DNA of 64,000 nucleotides from Acidimicrobiia bacterium (GTDB taxonomy: Bacteria > Actinomycetota > Acidimicrobiia > Acidimicrobiales > Poriferisodalaceae). A model generated the notes under the pieces. That model did no database searches. It saw only the letters and a list, made by a program, of their open reading frames with translations, and had not been told where the DNA came from. The position numbers and the translations under genes were made by a program. Below, one piece after another: positions 41,941 to 51,443 of the stretch. The stretch is taken from assembly GCA_022826045.1 (NCBI GenBank), contig JAJDVQ010000100.1, forward strand, positions 1-64,000. Direction: 5' to 3'. Numbering within the stretch: the stretch's first letter is position 1; each line of letters begins with the position of its first letter.

Positions 41941-42408
41941 ATGGTGAACCCCATTCCCGACGACTACCCGCGCATCTCGGCGTCGATGAGCGTCGATGGC
42001 GCCGCAGACGCCATCGCGTTCTATACCGAGATTCTCGGGATGACCGAGCGGATGCGCATCGATATGGGCGGCAGGATCGGCCACTCCGAGCTTGCATTGG
42101 GCGACTCGCTCATCATGATTGCCGACGAGTTCCCCGAGATGGAGTTCCACTCGCCCAAGCACTACGGAGGCTCCCCGGTGCAGATGAGCGTGTACGTGGA
42201 GGACGTCGATGCCACGTTCGCAGCGGCGCTCGCAGCCGGTGCCACCGAGGTACGGCCTGTCGTGGATCAGTTCTACGGCGACCGCTCGGGCATGATCGAG
42301 GACCCGTGGGGCCATCGCTGGAACCTCGCCACCCACATCGAGGATGTCGATCCCGAAGAGATGGCCCGCCGCTCGGAAGCCGCCATGGCCGAGATGGCCG
42401 ACAGCTGA
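41941..42408 (+). CDS. VOC-superfamily (glyoxalase/PhnB-like) protein
   Basis: A 155-residue protein of the vicinal-oxygen-chelate superfamily. SMSVDGAADAIAFYTEILGM at residues 14-33, GRIGHSELALGDSLIMIADE, VQMSVYVEDVDATFAAALAA and MIEDPWGHRWNLATHIEDVD are typical; the DPWGHRW element carries the C-terminal Glu/His-type site. Members include dioxygenases, resistance proteins and PhnB-like proteins; the substrate is unknown. The frame is open upstream, but ATG 41941 with AGGAG upstream fits the family start. Confidence 0.88.
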   Translation: MVNPIPDDYPRISASMSVDGAADAIAFYTEILGMTERMRIDMGGRIGHSELALGDSLIMIADEFPEMEFHSPKHYGGSPVQMSVYVEDVDATFAAALAAGATEVRPVVDQFYGDRSGMIEDPWGHRWNLATHIEDVDPEEMARRSEAAMAEMADS

Positions 42409-42426
42409 CAGGTTCCCGTCCGGGGC

Positions 42427-43791
42427 TTACTCCTCTGACGCGGCAGTACGCCACCCGACGACTGCCGCGGGCGCTGCGGAGACGGCGAACAGCGCCGCAG
42501 CGATGGCGAGCGCAAACGGCACCGAGACGATCTGCGCCACCGTTCCCAGCGTCAGACCGATGGACACTTCTCCCACTGCCTGGGACTGTCCGACGAACGA
42601 GACCACGGTGGCGCGTACTGACGAGTCGGCATGCCGATTCGCCATCGCTTCGGTGAGCGAATACGCCGTCTCGCCGGCCACGTCGAGGATCGCCCAGCCG
42701 ATGAGCGCCACCGCGAACCACGGGCTCAGTGCCAACGCCAGAGCGCCTGCTGCGGCCACCGTCAGGAATCGCGCCAGCAGGAAAGCGTCACTGCGGGCGC
42801 TCCGCTGGTTGGTTTGCGAGCGCTCCAGGTGATGGCGCAGCCACGTCATGATCGGGATCGCCAGTGCGGACATCACGAACCAGGTGGCGCCGAAGAACAG
42901 CACTGCCTCCCGGCCGTCGAGCTCGGTGAGGCCGAGTTCGAACAGCCGCAATACCGAGAGCCGGTCGTTGGCTTCCCACGCTCCGGCGGCAACGGCGGCC
43001 GAGAGGGTCACCGCCAGCAGCGACGGACTGCGGCGGACGAGCCGTGCGCCTCGCTTCCACAGAGTGATCGCGTCCTTCCATGCGCTCGTGCGCGCCGGGC
43101 GGGGTGCGCCGTCGGCCCGGCGGCGGGGTGACTCGAAGCCGGCCTCGGGCATCGTGACCGCCAGGTACCCCGCTGCCACGATCGACAGCAGCCCCATCAC
43201 AGCCATCGACCCCCGGACCGACCACGCACCCATCGCGGTGGCAGCCACCAGGCCGACCATGACGCCCACGGATCGGAAGACGGCATGGCGCACGATGAGC
43301 CCGTCCACTTGGCGGCTGGGATCGTCGCCGGCTGCGCCGCTGCCGCCAGCCCCGGAGTCGTCGCCAGAGGTCGAAGGCTCGACCGGCATCACCGCGGCGC
43401 TGCGATGCGAATGGGACGCGTGGTGGGCCAGCTCGTCGGTCATCCACGCCGTGGCAGCGCCGCTCTGCAGCGTCCAGCCGACGCCCCACAGCACCTGCCA
43501 GATGACGAGAACGCCGAACAGCTCTGTCACCGGGGTCAGCGCCATCGCCAAGCCCATCACGACGTACGCGGCGACCACCGAGTACTTGCGGCTGTAGAGG
43601 TCGGCGACCACGCCGGTCGGCGTCTCGGTCACGAGAATCGACAGCACCAGCGCAGTGCCCAGCACCGCAAGCCGGAACGGTGACAGCTGCAAGTCGACCA
43701 CCCACCACACCATCGCCGGCAGGCCCCACGAGAAGGCCAAGCCTTGCACGCCACCCGTCAGCAGAAAGAGCCGATCAGGCCGATGCCGCAC
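42427..43791 (-). CDS. MFS transporter
   Basis: Major facilitator superfamily permease, 454 residues with about twelve hydrophobic segments. The loop between helices 2 and 3 has GVVADLYSRKYSVVAAY, a variant of the MFS G-x-x-x-D-R-x-G-R-K motif. A long polar central loop (residues about 150-180) is Ser/Gly/Asp-rich. The frame is open to 43926; GTG 43791 is chosen because TAGGCT lies 8 nt upstream, consistent with a leaderless start. The substrate is unknown; it could be a drug or metabolite exporter. Confidence 0.85.
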   Translation of the reverse strand: MRHRPDRLFLLTGGVQGLAFSWGLPAMVWWVVDLQLSPFRLAVLGTALVLSILVTETPTGVVADLYSRKYSVVAAYVVMGLAMALTPVTELFGVLVIWQVLWGVGWTLQSGAATAWMTDELAHHASHSHRSAAVMPVEPSTSGDDSGAGGSGAAGDDPSRQVDGLIVRHAVFRSVGVMVGLVAATAMGAWSVRGSMAVMGLLSIVAAGYLAVTMPEAGFESPRRRADGAPRPARTSAWKDAITLWKRGARLVRRSPSLLAVTLSAAVAAGAWEANDRLSVLRLFELGLTELDGREAVLFFGATWFVMSALAIPIMTWLRHHLERSQTNQRSARSDAFLLARFLTVAAAGALALALSPWFAVALIGWAILDVAGETAYSLTEAMANRHADSSVRATVVSFVGQSQAVGEVSIGLTLGTVAQIVSVPFALAIAAALFAVSAAPAAVVGWRTAASEE

Positions 43792-43799
43792 AACGCCGC

Positions 43800-43805
43800 A
43801 GCCTA
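43800..43805 (-). promoter_or_regulatory. -10 element of the MFS gene
   Basis: On the minus strand TAGGCT is followed by 8 nt and GTG 43791. It fits TANNNT and supports the downstream start. Confidence 0.4.
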
Positions 43806-43838
43806 GAAACCACTTCGGGTTCCCTCGTGCCGAAGGCG

Positions 43839-44105
43839 ATGATCCCGACCGTGCTGTTCTTTGCCAGCGTCCTCCTGGCGGCATTCGTGCCGGGCCAGCG
43901 GATGCATGAACCGTGCGCCCAAACACTGGCAGAGGCCCGCCTGCTGGTGATCTCCCCTTTTGTGCTTGCAGAACTTGACTGCCTCACGGCGCGCATCGCC
44001 GGTGTCGATGCCGAATTGGCGGTGCTCGACGAGCGGCACTTCCGCGTCGTTCAGTCGCTGCGCGGCAAGCCATTCCGCATCCTCTCCGCCGACATCGATC
44101 ACTGA
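43839..44105 (+). pseudogene. PIN-domain (VapC) remnant with internal deletion
   Basis: An 88-codon frame. It carries LLVISPFVLAELDCLTARIA, the second conserved stretch of VapC toxins, running straight into AELAVLDERHFRVVQSLRGK, the C-terminal stretch. The intervening 50-60 residues with the third acidic ligand are missing, and the N-terminal D-T-S/G-P-L strand has degenerated to FFASVLLAAF. No antitoxin gene is next to it. It is probably an inactivated toxin. Confidence 0.6.
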
Positions 44106-44169
44106 CAACGACATCGCGGCCCGACTCGGCCGTCTCGTCTAGCTTGCATTCCGATTGTCGGCCTTCGGG

Positions 44170-47100
44170 ATGTGGGCTGTGCGCGAGTACGTGGTGTTCG
44201 ACCTAGAGGCCAATGCGGATCGCTCCGACCCGCCGGCCCATGAGATCATCGAGATCGGGGCTGTGCTCGTCGTCGACGGCGTCGAAGCTGGCGAGTTCGC
44301 AACGTTGGCACGGCCAACCCGGCCGTTGCGGCCCCAGACGCGGGAACTGACGGGCTTGGCTGATGAGGACTTGGCGCAAGCGCCGACCTTGGCCGAGGCC
44401 TTGCAACGCTTCGCCGCATTCGTCGGCAACCGCCCGCTCATGGCCCACAACGGGTTCGGCTACGACTTCCCGCTGATGGATGCCGCGGCGACCCAGTCAG
44501 GATTGCCTGCGATCGGCCGCCAACGCCTCGACACGCTGGAACTGGCTCATGTGGCGTTTCCGCGGGCTGGTCGGGAGATGGCCAGCAGCGTCGACAAGAG
44601 CAGAGCGCCGCTTGGCCGCAGTCTCGACGATCTGGCAGAACGGTTGCTTGGGCGCGAGGTCCGGGACACACACCGGGCACTTGGCGATGCCCGTCTGTTG
44701 GCCGATGTGCTTGTTCCGTTGCTCGGCTCGATCAATCAGGCTTCACCGTTCCGCCGTCTTCAGCGCTGGGTGCTGCACGCGGCCGGCCATCCGTGGTCGG
44801 CGCTGCTGCGCGTTGAGCCCGACCCGCCATCACTTGCCGCGACGATCCCGGTGCCCGTGCGGCGGCAACGGCCCGAACCGACAGGCAGATTCGATCCAGA
44901 TGCCGTCGCCCGCATGCTTGACGACGGCGGCGTGCTGATGTCGCAAGGGCGCTCACCACGCGCGCAGCAGGTCGAGATGGCTCGTCTGACGGCGTTAGCG
45001 CTGGCCAATGGCGAACGTCGGCTCATCGAAGCCCCGACGGGCACCGGCAAGACCTTCGCCTATCTCGCGCCCGCGATCGAATATGCCCGCGCCGGCGGTG
45101 CCACGGTCGCTCTCGCCCCGCATTCCAAGGTGCTCCAAGACCAGATAGCGCACTCGCTTGAGGAGCTGACGGAGTTGTTGGCGCCGTTCAACTGGGTGCT
45201 GCTCAAGGGCAGGAGCAGCTACATCGATGTGGCTGCGCTGGAGAGCGAGCTTCACGAGATGGGCATTCACGGCGACGATTCCGGCGCTGCGCCGCTGGCG
45301 GACGGTCACGACGAAGGTGCAGGTTCGCCCCGGGCAGTGCGCGGGCTCGCGCTCGCGGTCCTGAGCGGCTGGGTCTCCCAGACGCCGACGGGCGATTGGG
45401 ACGACCTGAACACGTGGGCGCTGAGCAGCGATTTCCGAAGCGTCATGTCAAGCCTTCGGTTTGTGCTCTCGGTGAGCGAGCGGCCGGGTCCGGCGACGAC
45501 AGATTTGGATAGGCGGTGCTTCTATCGCCGCGCTCGTGACGGGCTGCGCCATGCGGACGTGGCCGTGCTGAACCATGCATTGGTCGTGACCGACGACGAG
45601 TGGCTTGATCATGCCAAGCACTTGGTGCTCGACGAGGCGCACAACCTCGAAGACTCGGCGACCGATGCGTTGACAGACGAAATCAGTGCGAGCCAGATCG
45701 AGCAACTCTGCGACGCAATCGTTCCGAGCGGCGGCATAGGCGGAACCGCCAGTCGGCTCGCCCGCGCCGCTCGCTGGTCGGTGCGTGAGTCGCCGTTGAC
45801 GGACCTGCGCCGCTGTGTCTCCGCCGTGCGGGATCAGTTGCCGCGCTTCGGCTCGGAACTGTCGGCCTACGTGCGGGTGCGAACGGCAGCGAGTGCTGAC
45901 GATCGTTACCCCTCGTCCTACCGAATCCGGCGCGGCATCGACACTGCGCACCCCGACTACTACGCAGTGCTGCGCGAAGGGCGGTCGCTGGCCGAAGCCT
46001 TGGAAGGCATCGTCGGCGAGTTGGATGAAATCAATCTGCCCATGCAACTCCTCGGCCGGTACCGGCGCGACCGCCTCGAAGCCGAGATACGACATCTTGG
46101 GCGCTTTGCCCGAAATGCTGCCAAGACGGTCCGCCGCGTGATCCACGCCGACGCAGGCCCGTCTGGCCCGTCCAGTTCCCAGACTGCGGGGCATGACCGT
46201 GGCGGCGGTGCGATGCCCAGCGCCAGTCTCGTTGCCAGTCTCGAAGAGCAGCAGCGAATAGCCGTCGGTCAGATCGAGCATGTCGACGGGCGCTGGACAT
46301 GGCTGCTGCTGCATGTGCCCCTCTCGGTAGCGCCCCAACTACGGCAATTGTGGAATGACCTCGATGCCACCGTCGCAACGTCGGCGACACTGCAAGTGGG
46401 CGGCAGCTTCAGCCACATCATCAATTCACTGGGACTTGGTTCTGCCGAGACGACGGCGCTGCCCACGCCGTTCGAAGCGCTCAGCGAGCAGCATCTGCTG
46501 ATCTTGGCTGACTGGCTGCCATCGCCCAGAGCGCGCCTGATGGACGAGTTCACCGAGGCGGCAGGCCGAGAGACGGGAAGGCTGATGCTGCTGTCCGGCG
46601 GCCGGGCGATGGCGTTGTTCACAGCCCGTTCTCGAATGGAAGCGGCTCGCAACAAGCTCCGTGACTGCCTCGATCAGCACGGAATTCCGCTGCTCACCCA
46701 AGGCGACGCACCGGCGCCCGCGCTCGTCGCCCGGATGAGAACTGAGATGGCCACCAGCCTGCTCGCACTGCGCTCGTTCTGGGAGGGCGTCGACATCCCC
46801 GGCGAGGCGCTGAGCTTGCTTCTCTTGGAGAAGATCCCCTTCGACTCTCCCGCCGACCCGATCTCGGGCGCTCGGATGGAAGCTGTGGAGCAGCAGGGCA
46901 AGGATGGGTTCGCCGACTACGCCGTGCCACGCGCCGCACTGAGGATGGCCCAGGGAGCAGGACGGCTGATCCGTACGGCAGACGATCGCGGCGTGACCGT
47001 GATGCTCGACAACCGCCTGTGCCGAGCCACCTCATACTCCGATCAGATCCTCGGCACGCTGCCCGGCCCGCCCGCGCAGCACCGCGTACGTGATCCCGAC

Positions 47101-49473
47101 GACGCGTATGACCGCATCTGCGGGCATCTCGACGGCATCGAGCTGACCGATGAGCTGCGGAGCGCCATGGATGCAGTCCCGGTCGACGACACCCTCGCGA
47201 AGATCCGAGCGCTCGCGCTCGACGAGGATCAGGCCCGGAACGGCGACATCGTCGAGCGGCGGCTGGACCGCGTGCGTCAGATCTTCGGCTTCGAACAATG
47301 GCGGCCCGGCCAGCTCGAGACGATGCGGCGATTCATGGCAGGCGACGATGCGCTCTCGGTGCTGCCGACAGGGTCGGGCAAGTCGATCACCTACCAGATT
47401 CCGGCGCTGCTGATGCCCGGCGTGACGCTCGTGCTGTCGCCGTTGATCTCGTTGATGAACGATCAAGTCGAGAACTTGCGCCGCCGTGGCATCACCGAGG
47501 TGGCAGCCATCCACAGCGGCGTGGGGCAGAGCGAATGGCGCGACATCCTGCGGGGCGCAGCCCGGGGCGACTACCGGCTGCTGTACATCAGCCCCGAGCG
47601 GCTGTGGTCGCAGGAGTTCATCAGCCTGCTCTCCAAGGTCCACGTTGCCCGGATTGCCATCGACGAAGCGCACTGCATCTCGCAGTGGGGACACACGTTC
47701 CGGCCCGAGTACGCCCAGATTCCCGAGGCGATCGAACTGCTCGATGGGCCGCCGTCGGAACATCGCCGCAGCAACGTCCCAGGCATGACCTCGCCTGCCG
47801 CTGACCGCCCCCCGCTGCTGGCAGTGACGGCCACCGCCAACGCCCGAGTGCGCGAAGACATCGTGGCTGCACTGAACCTGCGGACTCGTGAGGCGACGGT
47901 GCTGTCGCCGGACAGGCCCGAGATCAGTTACTTCACCGAAGACTGTGCGAACCGCAGCGACCGCGATGTCCGCATCGTTCAGGTGGTGGAGGCGTTTCGC
48001 CGCCAGGCAACTGTGGTCTATGTGCCGACCCGAAGTGACGCCGAGCGTGTCAGCGGGTTGCTGCGCGTTGCTGGCCATACGGTGCGCTCCTACCACGGAG
48101 GCATGGAGACGACGGCCCGGTCGCATGTCGAGGACGCCTTCCGTCATGGCGAGATCGATGTCGTCGTGGCCACCAAGGCCTTCGGCATGGGCATCGACAA
48201 GCCTGACATCGCCCTGATCGTGCATTCGGAGATGCCCGCCACCATCGAGGAGTACGTCCAAGAGACCGGCAGGGCCGCCCGCGGTGCCGGTCAGCCCGGC
48301 ATGCCGTCAGTCGGCACAGCAGTACTGCTGAGGATGCCGAGGGACTGTTCCATTCATCGAGTCTTCGTTCGCAGTGCTGCGCCGTCAATCGGGCAGGTGC
48401 GCAGCATTTGGTCGAGGCTGGCACCGGGCGTGGGCGCATACGTCCCGGATGATCTCGTCGGCGACGCCGGCGACGAGGCCCGCGAGACCGACGCGGAATC
48501 AGTCGCGACCTCGCTCGCCGTCCACTACTTGGCGCGAGCAGGCATTCTGAAGCGCTACCCCGACACGCCGTGGGAGGGCCGTGTCACGATCATCGACGAC
48601 ACCCGCAAGCGGCTCAGCGAGCTGCGCCTGAGCGACGCGTCGGGCGATTCCGACACGCCGAATGCCGACGGGGTCGCGGGTCTGCAGAGAGACGCAGCGG
48701 TCGAACCGGAGTTCATCGCACGCGCCCAGCAGCTCATTGAACTGGCGGAGCAACATGACGGTCGTTACGACGCACCGCAGTGGTCGAAGGACCTTGCGCG
48801 ATCCGAGGTGGAGGTCGCGCAGGATCTGCTTGAGCTCCACCACCGGGACGTCATCGGTTTCACCGTCTGGAAGTACGGATGGGTGCTCGAGCGTTCGCAG
48901 CGCGAACCGGACTGGGCAGAGATCGAGCGACAATGCGAACAACGCCGCAGCGAGGTGGCCGAGAAGTCTGACCGTGCCAAGGCTTTCGCCCGCGACCGAG
49001 CCGCGTGTCGGGTGACTGCCCTTCTCGATTATCTCGATGCATCGAATTCGCTGCCCCAGGCAGCCGACGGCGGCTGCGGTCGGTGTGACGTGTGCTCTGA
49101 CCTGCCGCGGCCGTGGGCCGACAGCCATCTCACCGAGGCCGGCCTGCGTGAGGCATTGCCGGTCGCTCAAATCATCCTCGGCCTGCTGGCAGACACCGCT
49201 CATTGGAAATACTCACGCAAGAACGTCGAACGCTGTCTCGCAGGCAGCCTGTGGGGTGCCGATGCCGCCTGGGCGACTGATGCGCCTTCGCAGCTGGCGA
49301 AGCACCCGTCAGCAGGCCGACTGGCCTTCCTCGGCGAGAAAGACGTCAACGCAGCAGTTGACGTGTTGATCGATGAGGGCCTCGTCTCTGCCGTCGCGGA
49401 CGAGTTCGACGGCACTTCTTACGTTCGGCTCGAACTCACCGAATGCGGCTCTGAACGCGTCAGCGCAATCTAG
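44170..49473 (+). CDS. Exonuclease-DinG-RecQ fusion helicase
   Basis: A 1767-residue three-part enzyme. Residues 1 to about 180 are a DEDDh exonuclease (YVVFDLEANADRS, MAHNGFGYDFPLMD, HRALGDARLLADVL). Residues about 255-985 are a DinG-like helicase: Walker A EAPTGTGKT near 287 and DEAHN near 487. Only one Cys remains where DinG normally has four Fe-S ligands (NYLC has become SYID). Residues about 1035-1700 are a RecQ helicase: LPTGSGKS near 1065, DEAHC near 1165, QETGRAARG and zinc cysteines CGRCDVC near 1637, then a winged-helix-like end. ATG 44170 is chosen; TTG 44155 is possible. A role in DNA repair or defence is inferred. Confidence 0.9.
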   Translation: MWAVREYVVFDLEANADRSDPPAHEIIEIGAVLVVDGVEAGEFATLARPTRPLRPQTRELTGLADEDLAQAPTLAEALQRFAAFVGNRPLMAHNGFGYDFPLMDAAATQSGLPAIGRQRLDTLELAHVAFPRAGREMASSVDKSRAPLGRSLDDLAERLLGREVRDTHRALGDARLLADVLVPLLGSINQASPFRRLQRWVLHAAGHPWSALLRVEPDPPSLAATIPVPVRRQRPEPTGRFDPDAVARMLDDGGVLMSQGRSPRAQQVEMARLTALALANGERRLIEAPTGTGKTFAYLAPAIEYARAGGATVALAPHSKVLQDQIAHSLEELTELLAPFNWVLLKGRSSYIDVAALESELHEMGIHGDDSGAAPLADGHDEGAGSPRAVRGLALAVLSGWVSQTPTGDWDDLNTWALSSDFRSVMSSLRFVLSVSERPGPATTDLDRRCFYRRARDGLRHADVAVLNHALVVTDDEWLDHAKHLVLDEAHNLEDSATDALTDEISASQIEQLCDAIVPSGGIGGTASRLARAARWSVRESPLTDLRRCVSAVRDQLPRFGSELSAYVRVRTAASADDRYPSSYRIRRGIDTAHPDYYAVLREGRSLAEALEGIVGELDEINLPMQLLGRYRRDRLEAEIRHLGRFARNAAKTVRRVIHADAGPSGPSSSQTAGHDRGGGAMPSASLVASLEEQQRIAVGQIEHVDGRWTWLLLHVPLSVAPQLRQLWNDLDATVATSATLQVGGSFSHIINSLGLGSAETTALPTPFEALSEQHLLILADWLPSPRARLMDEFTEAAGRETGRLMLLSGGRAMALFTARSRMEAARNKLRDCLDQHGIPLLTQGDAPAPALVARMRTEMATSLLALRSFWEGVDIPGEALSLLLLEKIPFDSPADPISGARMEAVEQQGKDGFADYAVPRAALRMAQGAGRLIRTADDRGVTVMLDNRLCRATSYSDQILGTLPGPPAQHRVRDPDDAYDRICGHLDGIELTDELRSAMDAVPVDDTLAKIRALALDEDQARNGDIVERRLDRVRQIFGFEQWRPGQLETMRRFMAGDDALSVLPTGSGKSITYQIPALLMPGVTLVLSPLISLMNDQVENLRRRGITEVAAIHSGVGQSEWRDILRGAARGDYRLLYISPERLWSQEFISLLSKVHVARIAIDEAHCISQWGHTFRPEYAQIPEAIELLDGPPSEHRRSNVPGMTSPAADRPPLLAVTATANARVREDIVAALNLRTREATVLSPDRPEISYFTEDCANRSDRDVRIVQVVEAFRRQATVVYVPTRSDAERVSGLLRVAGHTVRSYHGGMETTARSHVEDAFRHGEIDVVVATKAFGMGIDKPDIALIVHSEMPATIEEYVQETGRAARGAGQPGMPSVGTAVLLRMPRDCSIHRVFVRSAAPSIGQVRSIWSRLAPGVGAYVPDDLVGDAGDEARETDAESVATSLAVHYLARAGILKRYPDTPWEGRVTIIDDTRKRLSELRLSDASGDSDTPNADGVAGLQRDAAVEPEFIARAQQLIELAEQHDGRYDAPQWSKDLARSEVEVAQDLLELHHRDVIGFTVWKYGWVLERSQREPDWAEIERQCEQRRSEVAEKSDRAKAFARDRAACRVTALLDYLDASNSLPQAADGGCGRCDVCSDLPRPWADSHLTEAGLREALPVAQIILGLLADTAHWKYSRKNVERCLAGSLWGADAAWATDAPSQLAKHPSAGRLAFLGEKDVNAAVDVLIDEGLVSAVADEFDGTSYVRLELTECGSERVSAI

Positions 49474-49554
49474 GCGTGCCCCGATCATCGCCATCAGGAC
49501 GGAGCCGATACCACGCCTTGGCTACAGTCGCGCGCCGCGATCCGCGGAGCACGC

Positions 49555-51354
49555 ATGGCATTCCTGCAGCCTGAGAATCTTGCGAGTCGCAGCGATGTGC
49601 CTGATCGGCTGCATGTCGTGGTCCGCCATCTTCGCGATCACCTGCCCGACGAGGTGACGGTCTGGCTTGAGCGCACGGGCGACGGCGAGGCGGCAGCACT
49701 GCGACGCGAGTTCGACGGGCCGCTCTCTTCGGAAGATGACAGCGACTGCTTCTTGGTGGTGCTCGACCCGGAGGCAGGCATCGCTGTCGTGCAGGCCCCG
49801 TCGCGCCGTCAGATCAAGGCATCTCGCCGCCGACGCTCACGGCTTGATGCCGGTGCGGCCCATCGACTGGCGTCGGAGCGGGTGACGCATCTCGGCGGGA
49901 GTGTTGCCGACGTGCCGGTCGAATCGTTGCCAGTGACGCATGTCCTCGCGTTGCCGCAGATCAGCCGGGAGCACACAGCCGACATTGACAGCGGGCTCCC
50001 GATGCTGTCTCGCGACGACTTCGAGCCGGACGCGTTGCGGCCCGCGCTTCAGCAGGCCATCGGCGGCCGGATCCTGCCACTTGGTCGGGCCGAGCAAGCG
50101 CGCACCCGAGCAGCGGTCAAGCCTGAGATCGTCATCATCGGCAAGACAACTGCGATGTTTCGGGAACCAGATCCGGCCAGCGAGGAGGTCATTCGCACGC
50201 TTGACCGCGAGCAAGAACGCACGGCCCGGCACTTGGGTCCCGGGTATCGGGTGATACGAGGCGTGGCCGGCAGCGGCAAGACGCTCGTGCTCACGCACCG
50301 AGCCCGACATATCGCCCGGCACTTTCCTGATTGGCGGATTCTGTTGATGTGCTTCAACAGGCCGCTGGCGTCAGCGCTGCGGACGCAGGTGGCGGAGTGC
50401 AGGAACGTCACTGTCAGCACCATCGACCAGCAGGCACACCGCGTGCTGGAACAGGCCGAACTCGTTGGGGAAGCCAAGGTCAAGCCAGACTTCGAGCAGC
50501 GTCGCCGTGATGCTGCCGCCTATGTGCGTGACCTCACCGAGGCTGAGCGTCGTGCGAGGGGACGTGCGTGGGGATACGACATGGTCCTGGTCGACGAGGC
50601 TCAAGATCTGGGAGCAGACGGATTGGACTTGGCATGGGCGCTGCTCAAGCCGGGCCGTGACCACTTGGTGATAGCACTCGACGGCGCGCAGCGGATCTAC
50701 CGGGGCAAGCGGCGCTGGAATCCGCCGGGAACAACGGCGCAGGGGCGCACCAAGGTCTTCGACGTCAACTACCGCAACACTGATGAGGTCCTTGAGGAGG
50801 CACTGCTGGCGCTCGGCGATGCCGTGCGACGAGGCAACTCGGGAGACCAGGGCGACCATCTCGACGTCTTCGTGATGCCCGGGAAAGCAGTTCGGCGAGG
50901 ACCGCTGCCAGTGAGGCTCGCGTGCGGTTCGATGCGGGCGGAGGCAGATGAGATCACGAAGCATGTCGCGAGGTTGCGAGACAGCGGCGTGCCCTCCGAG
51001 CACATCGCCGTGCTCACGGGCTGGCGGGAGCTACGCAGGGAACTGTTGAGGCGCATCCCCGACGCCATGGAAATCAGGGGTGCCCAGCGCGACAAGATTG
51101 CCGATGCCGTCGGCATCGTTCCGGTCGCAACTCTGCAGATGCTCAAAGGCCTCGAGTTTCGCCATGTCGTCATCGGCGGAGCGAACGACATCTGGGTCGA
51201 AGACGACGAGCCGGACGAGCAGGATCGCCAGCGCCGTCGACTGCTGTACGTGGCTATGACCCGAGCCAGCGAGACCCTGACCGTCACTTACTCCGGCGAG
51301 GGGATCATGGACATCATCAGCAATCTGCCCGAAGCGCCTTCGGCCCGGTCGTGA
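49555..51354 (+). CDS. Superfamily 1 (UvrD-like) helicase with degenerate nuclease-like N-terminus
   Basis: A 599-residue helicase. Residues 1 to about 110 look like a NERD-type domain (CFLVVLDPEAGIAVVQAP) but lack the E-x-K nuclease pair. Walker A is RGVAGSGKTLVLTHRA near 237-252, motif II VLVDEAQDLGADG near 342-354, and motif VI RRLLYVAMTRASETLTVTYS near 562-581. It begins 81 bp after the giant fusion helicase on the same strand. TACAGT at 49523-49528 could give it its own promoter. It may act with the fusion in repair or defence; this is inferred only from adjacency. Confidence 0.88.
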   Translation: MAFLQPENLASRSDVPDRLHVVVRHLRDHLPDEVTVWLERTGDGEAAALRREFDGPLSSEDDSDCFLVVLDPEAGIAVVQAPSRRQIKASRRRRSRLDAGAAHRLASERVTHLGGSVADVPVESLPVTHVLALPQISREHTADIDSGLPMLSRDDFEPDALRPALQQAIGGRILPLGRAEQARTRAAVKPEIVIIGKTTAMFREPDPASEEVIRTLDREQERTARHLGPGYRVIRGVAGSGKTLVLTHRARHIARHFPDWRILLMCFNRPLASALRTQVAECRNVTVSTIDQQAHRVLEQAELVGEAKVKPDFEQRRRDAAAYVRDLTEAERRARGRAWGYDMVLVDEAQDLGADGLDLAWALLKPGRDHLVIALDGAQRIYRGKRRWNPPGTTAQGRTKVFDVNYRNTDEVLEEALLALGDAVRRGNSGDQGDHLDVFVMPGKAVRRGPLPVRLACGSMRAEADEITKHVARLRDSGVPSEHIAVLTGWRELRRELLRRIPDAMEIRGAQRDKIADAVGIVPVATLQMLKGLEFRHVVIGGANDIWVEDDEPDEQDRQRRRLLYVAMTRASETLTVTYSGEGIMDIISNLPEAPSARS

Positions 51355-51388
51355 AGGTGGCGATATCGAAGTGACGGGCACGAATATG

Positions 51389-51412
51389 CGGCGGGCCGCG
51401 GCATGCCCGCCG
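51389..51412. terminator. Hairpin between convergent helicase and VapC genes
   Basis: CGGCGGGC (51389-51396) pairs perfectly with GCCCGCCG (51405-51412) around an 8-nt loop, in the 89-bp gap between convergent genes. There is no T-run. Confidence 0.45.
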
Positions 51413-51443
51413 AGAAGCCGTCCGGGGCACCGGAGCGATGTTG

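Noticed and set aside
41162-41947. 261-codon ORF covering the selenoprotein region in another frame
   Set aside because: Arg/Ala-rich shadow. The UGSC frame has a good RBS, family sequence on both sides of the TGA and a SECIS-like hairpin.
47200-47300. Assembly join creating the DinG-RecQ fusion
   Set aside because: The linker reads in frame with normal codon use and there is no repeat or composition break. Only read data could exclude it fully.
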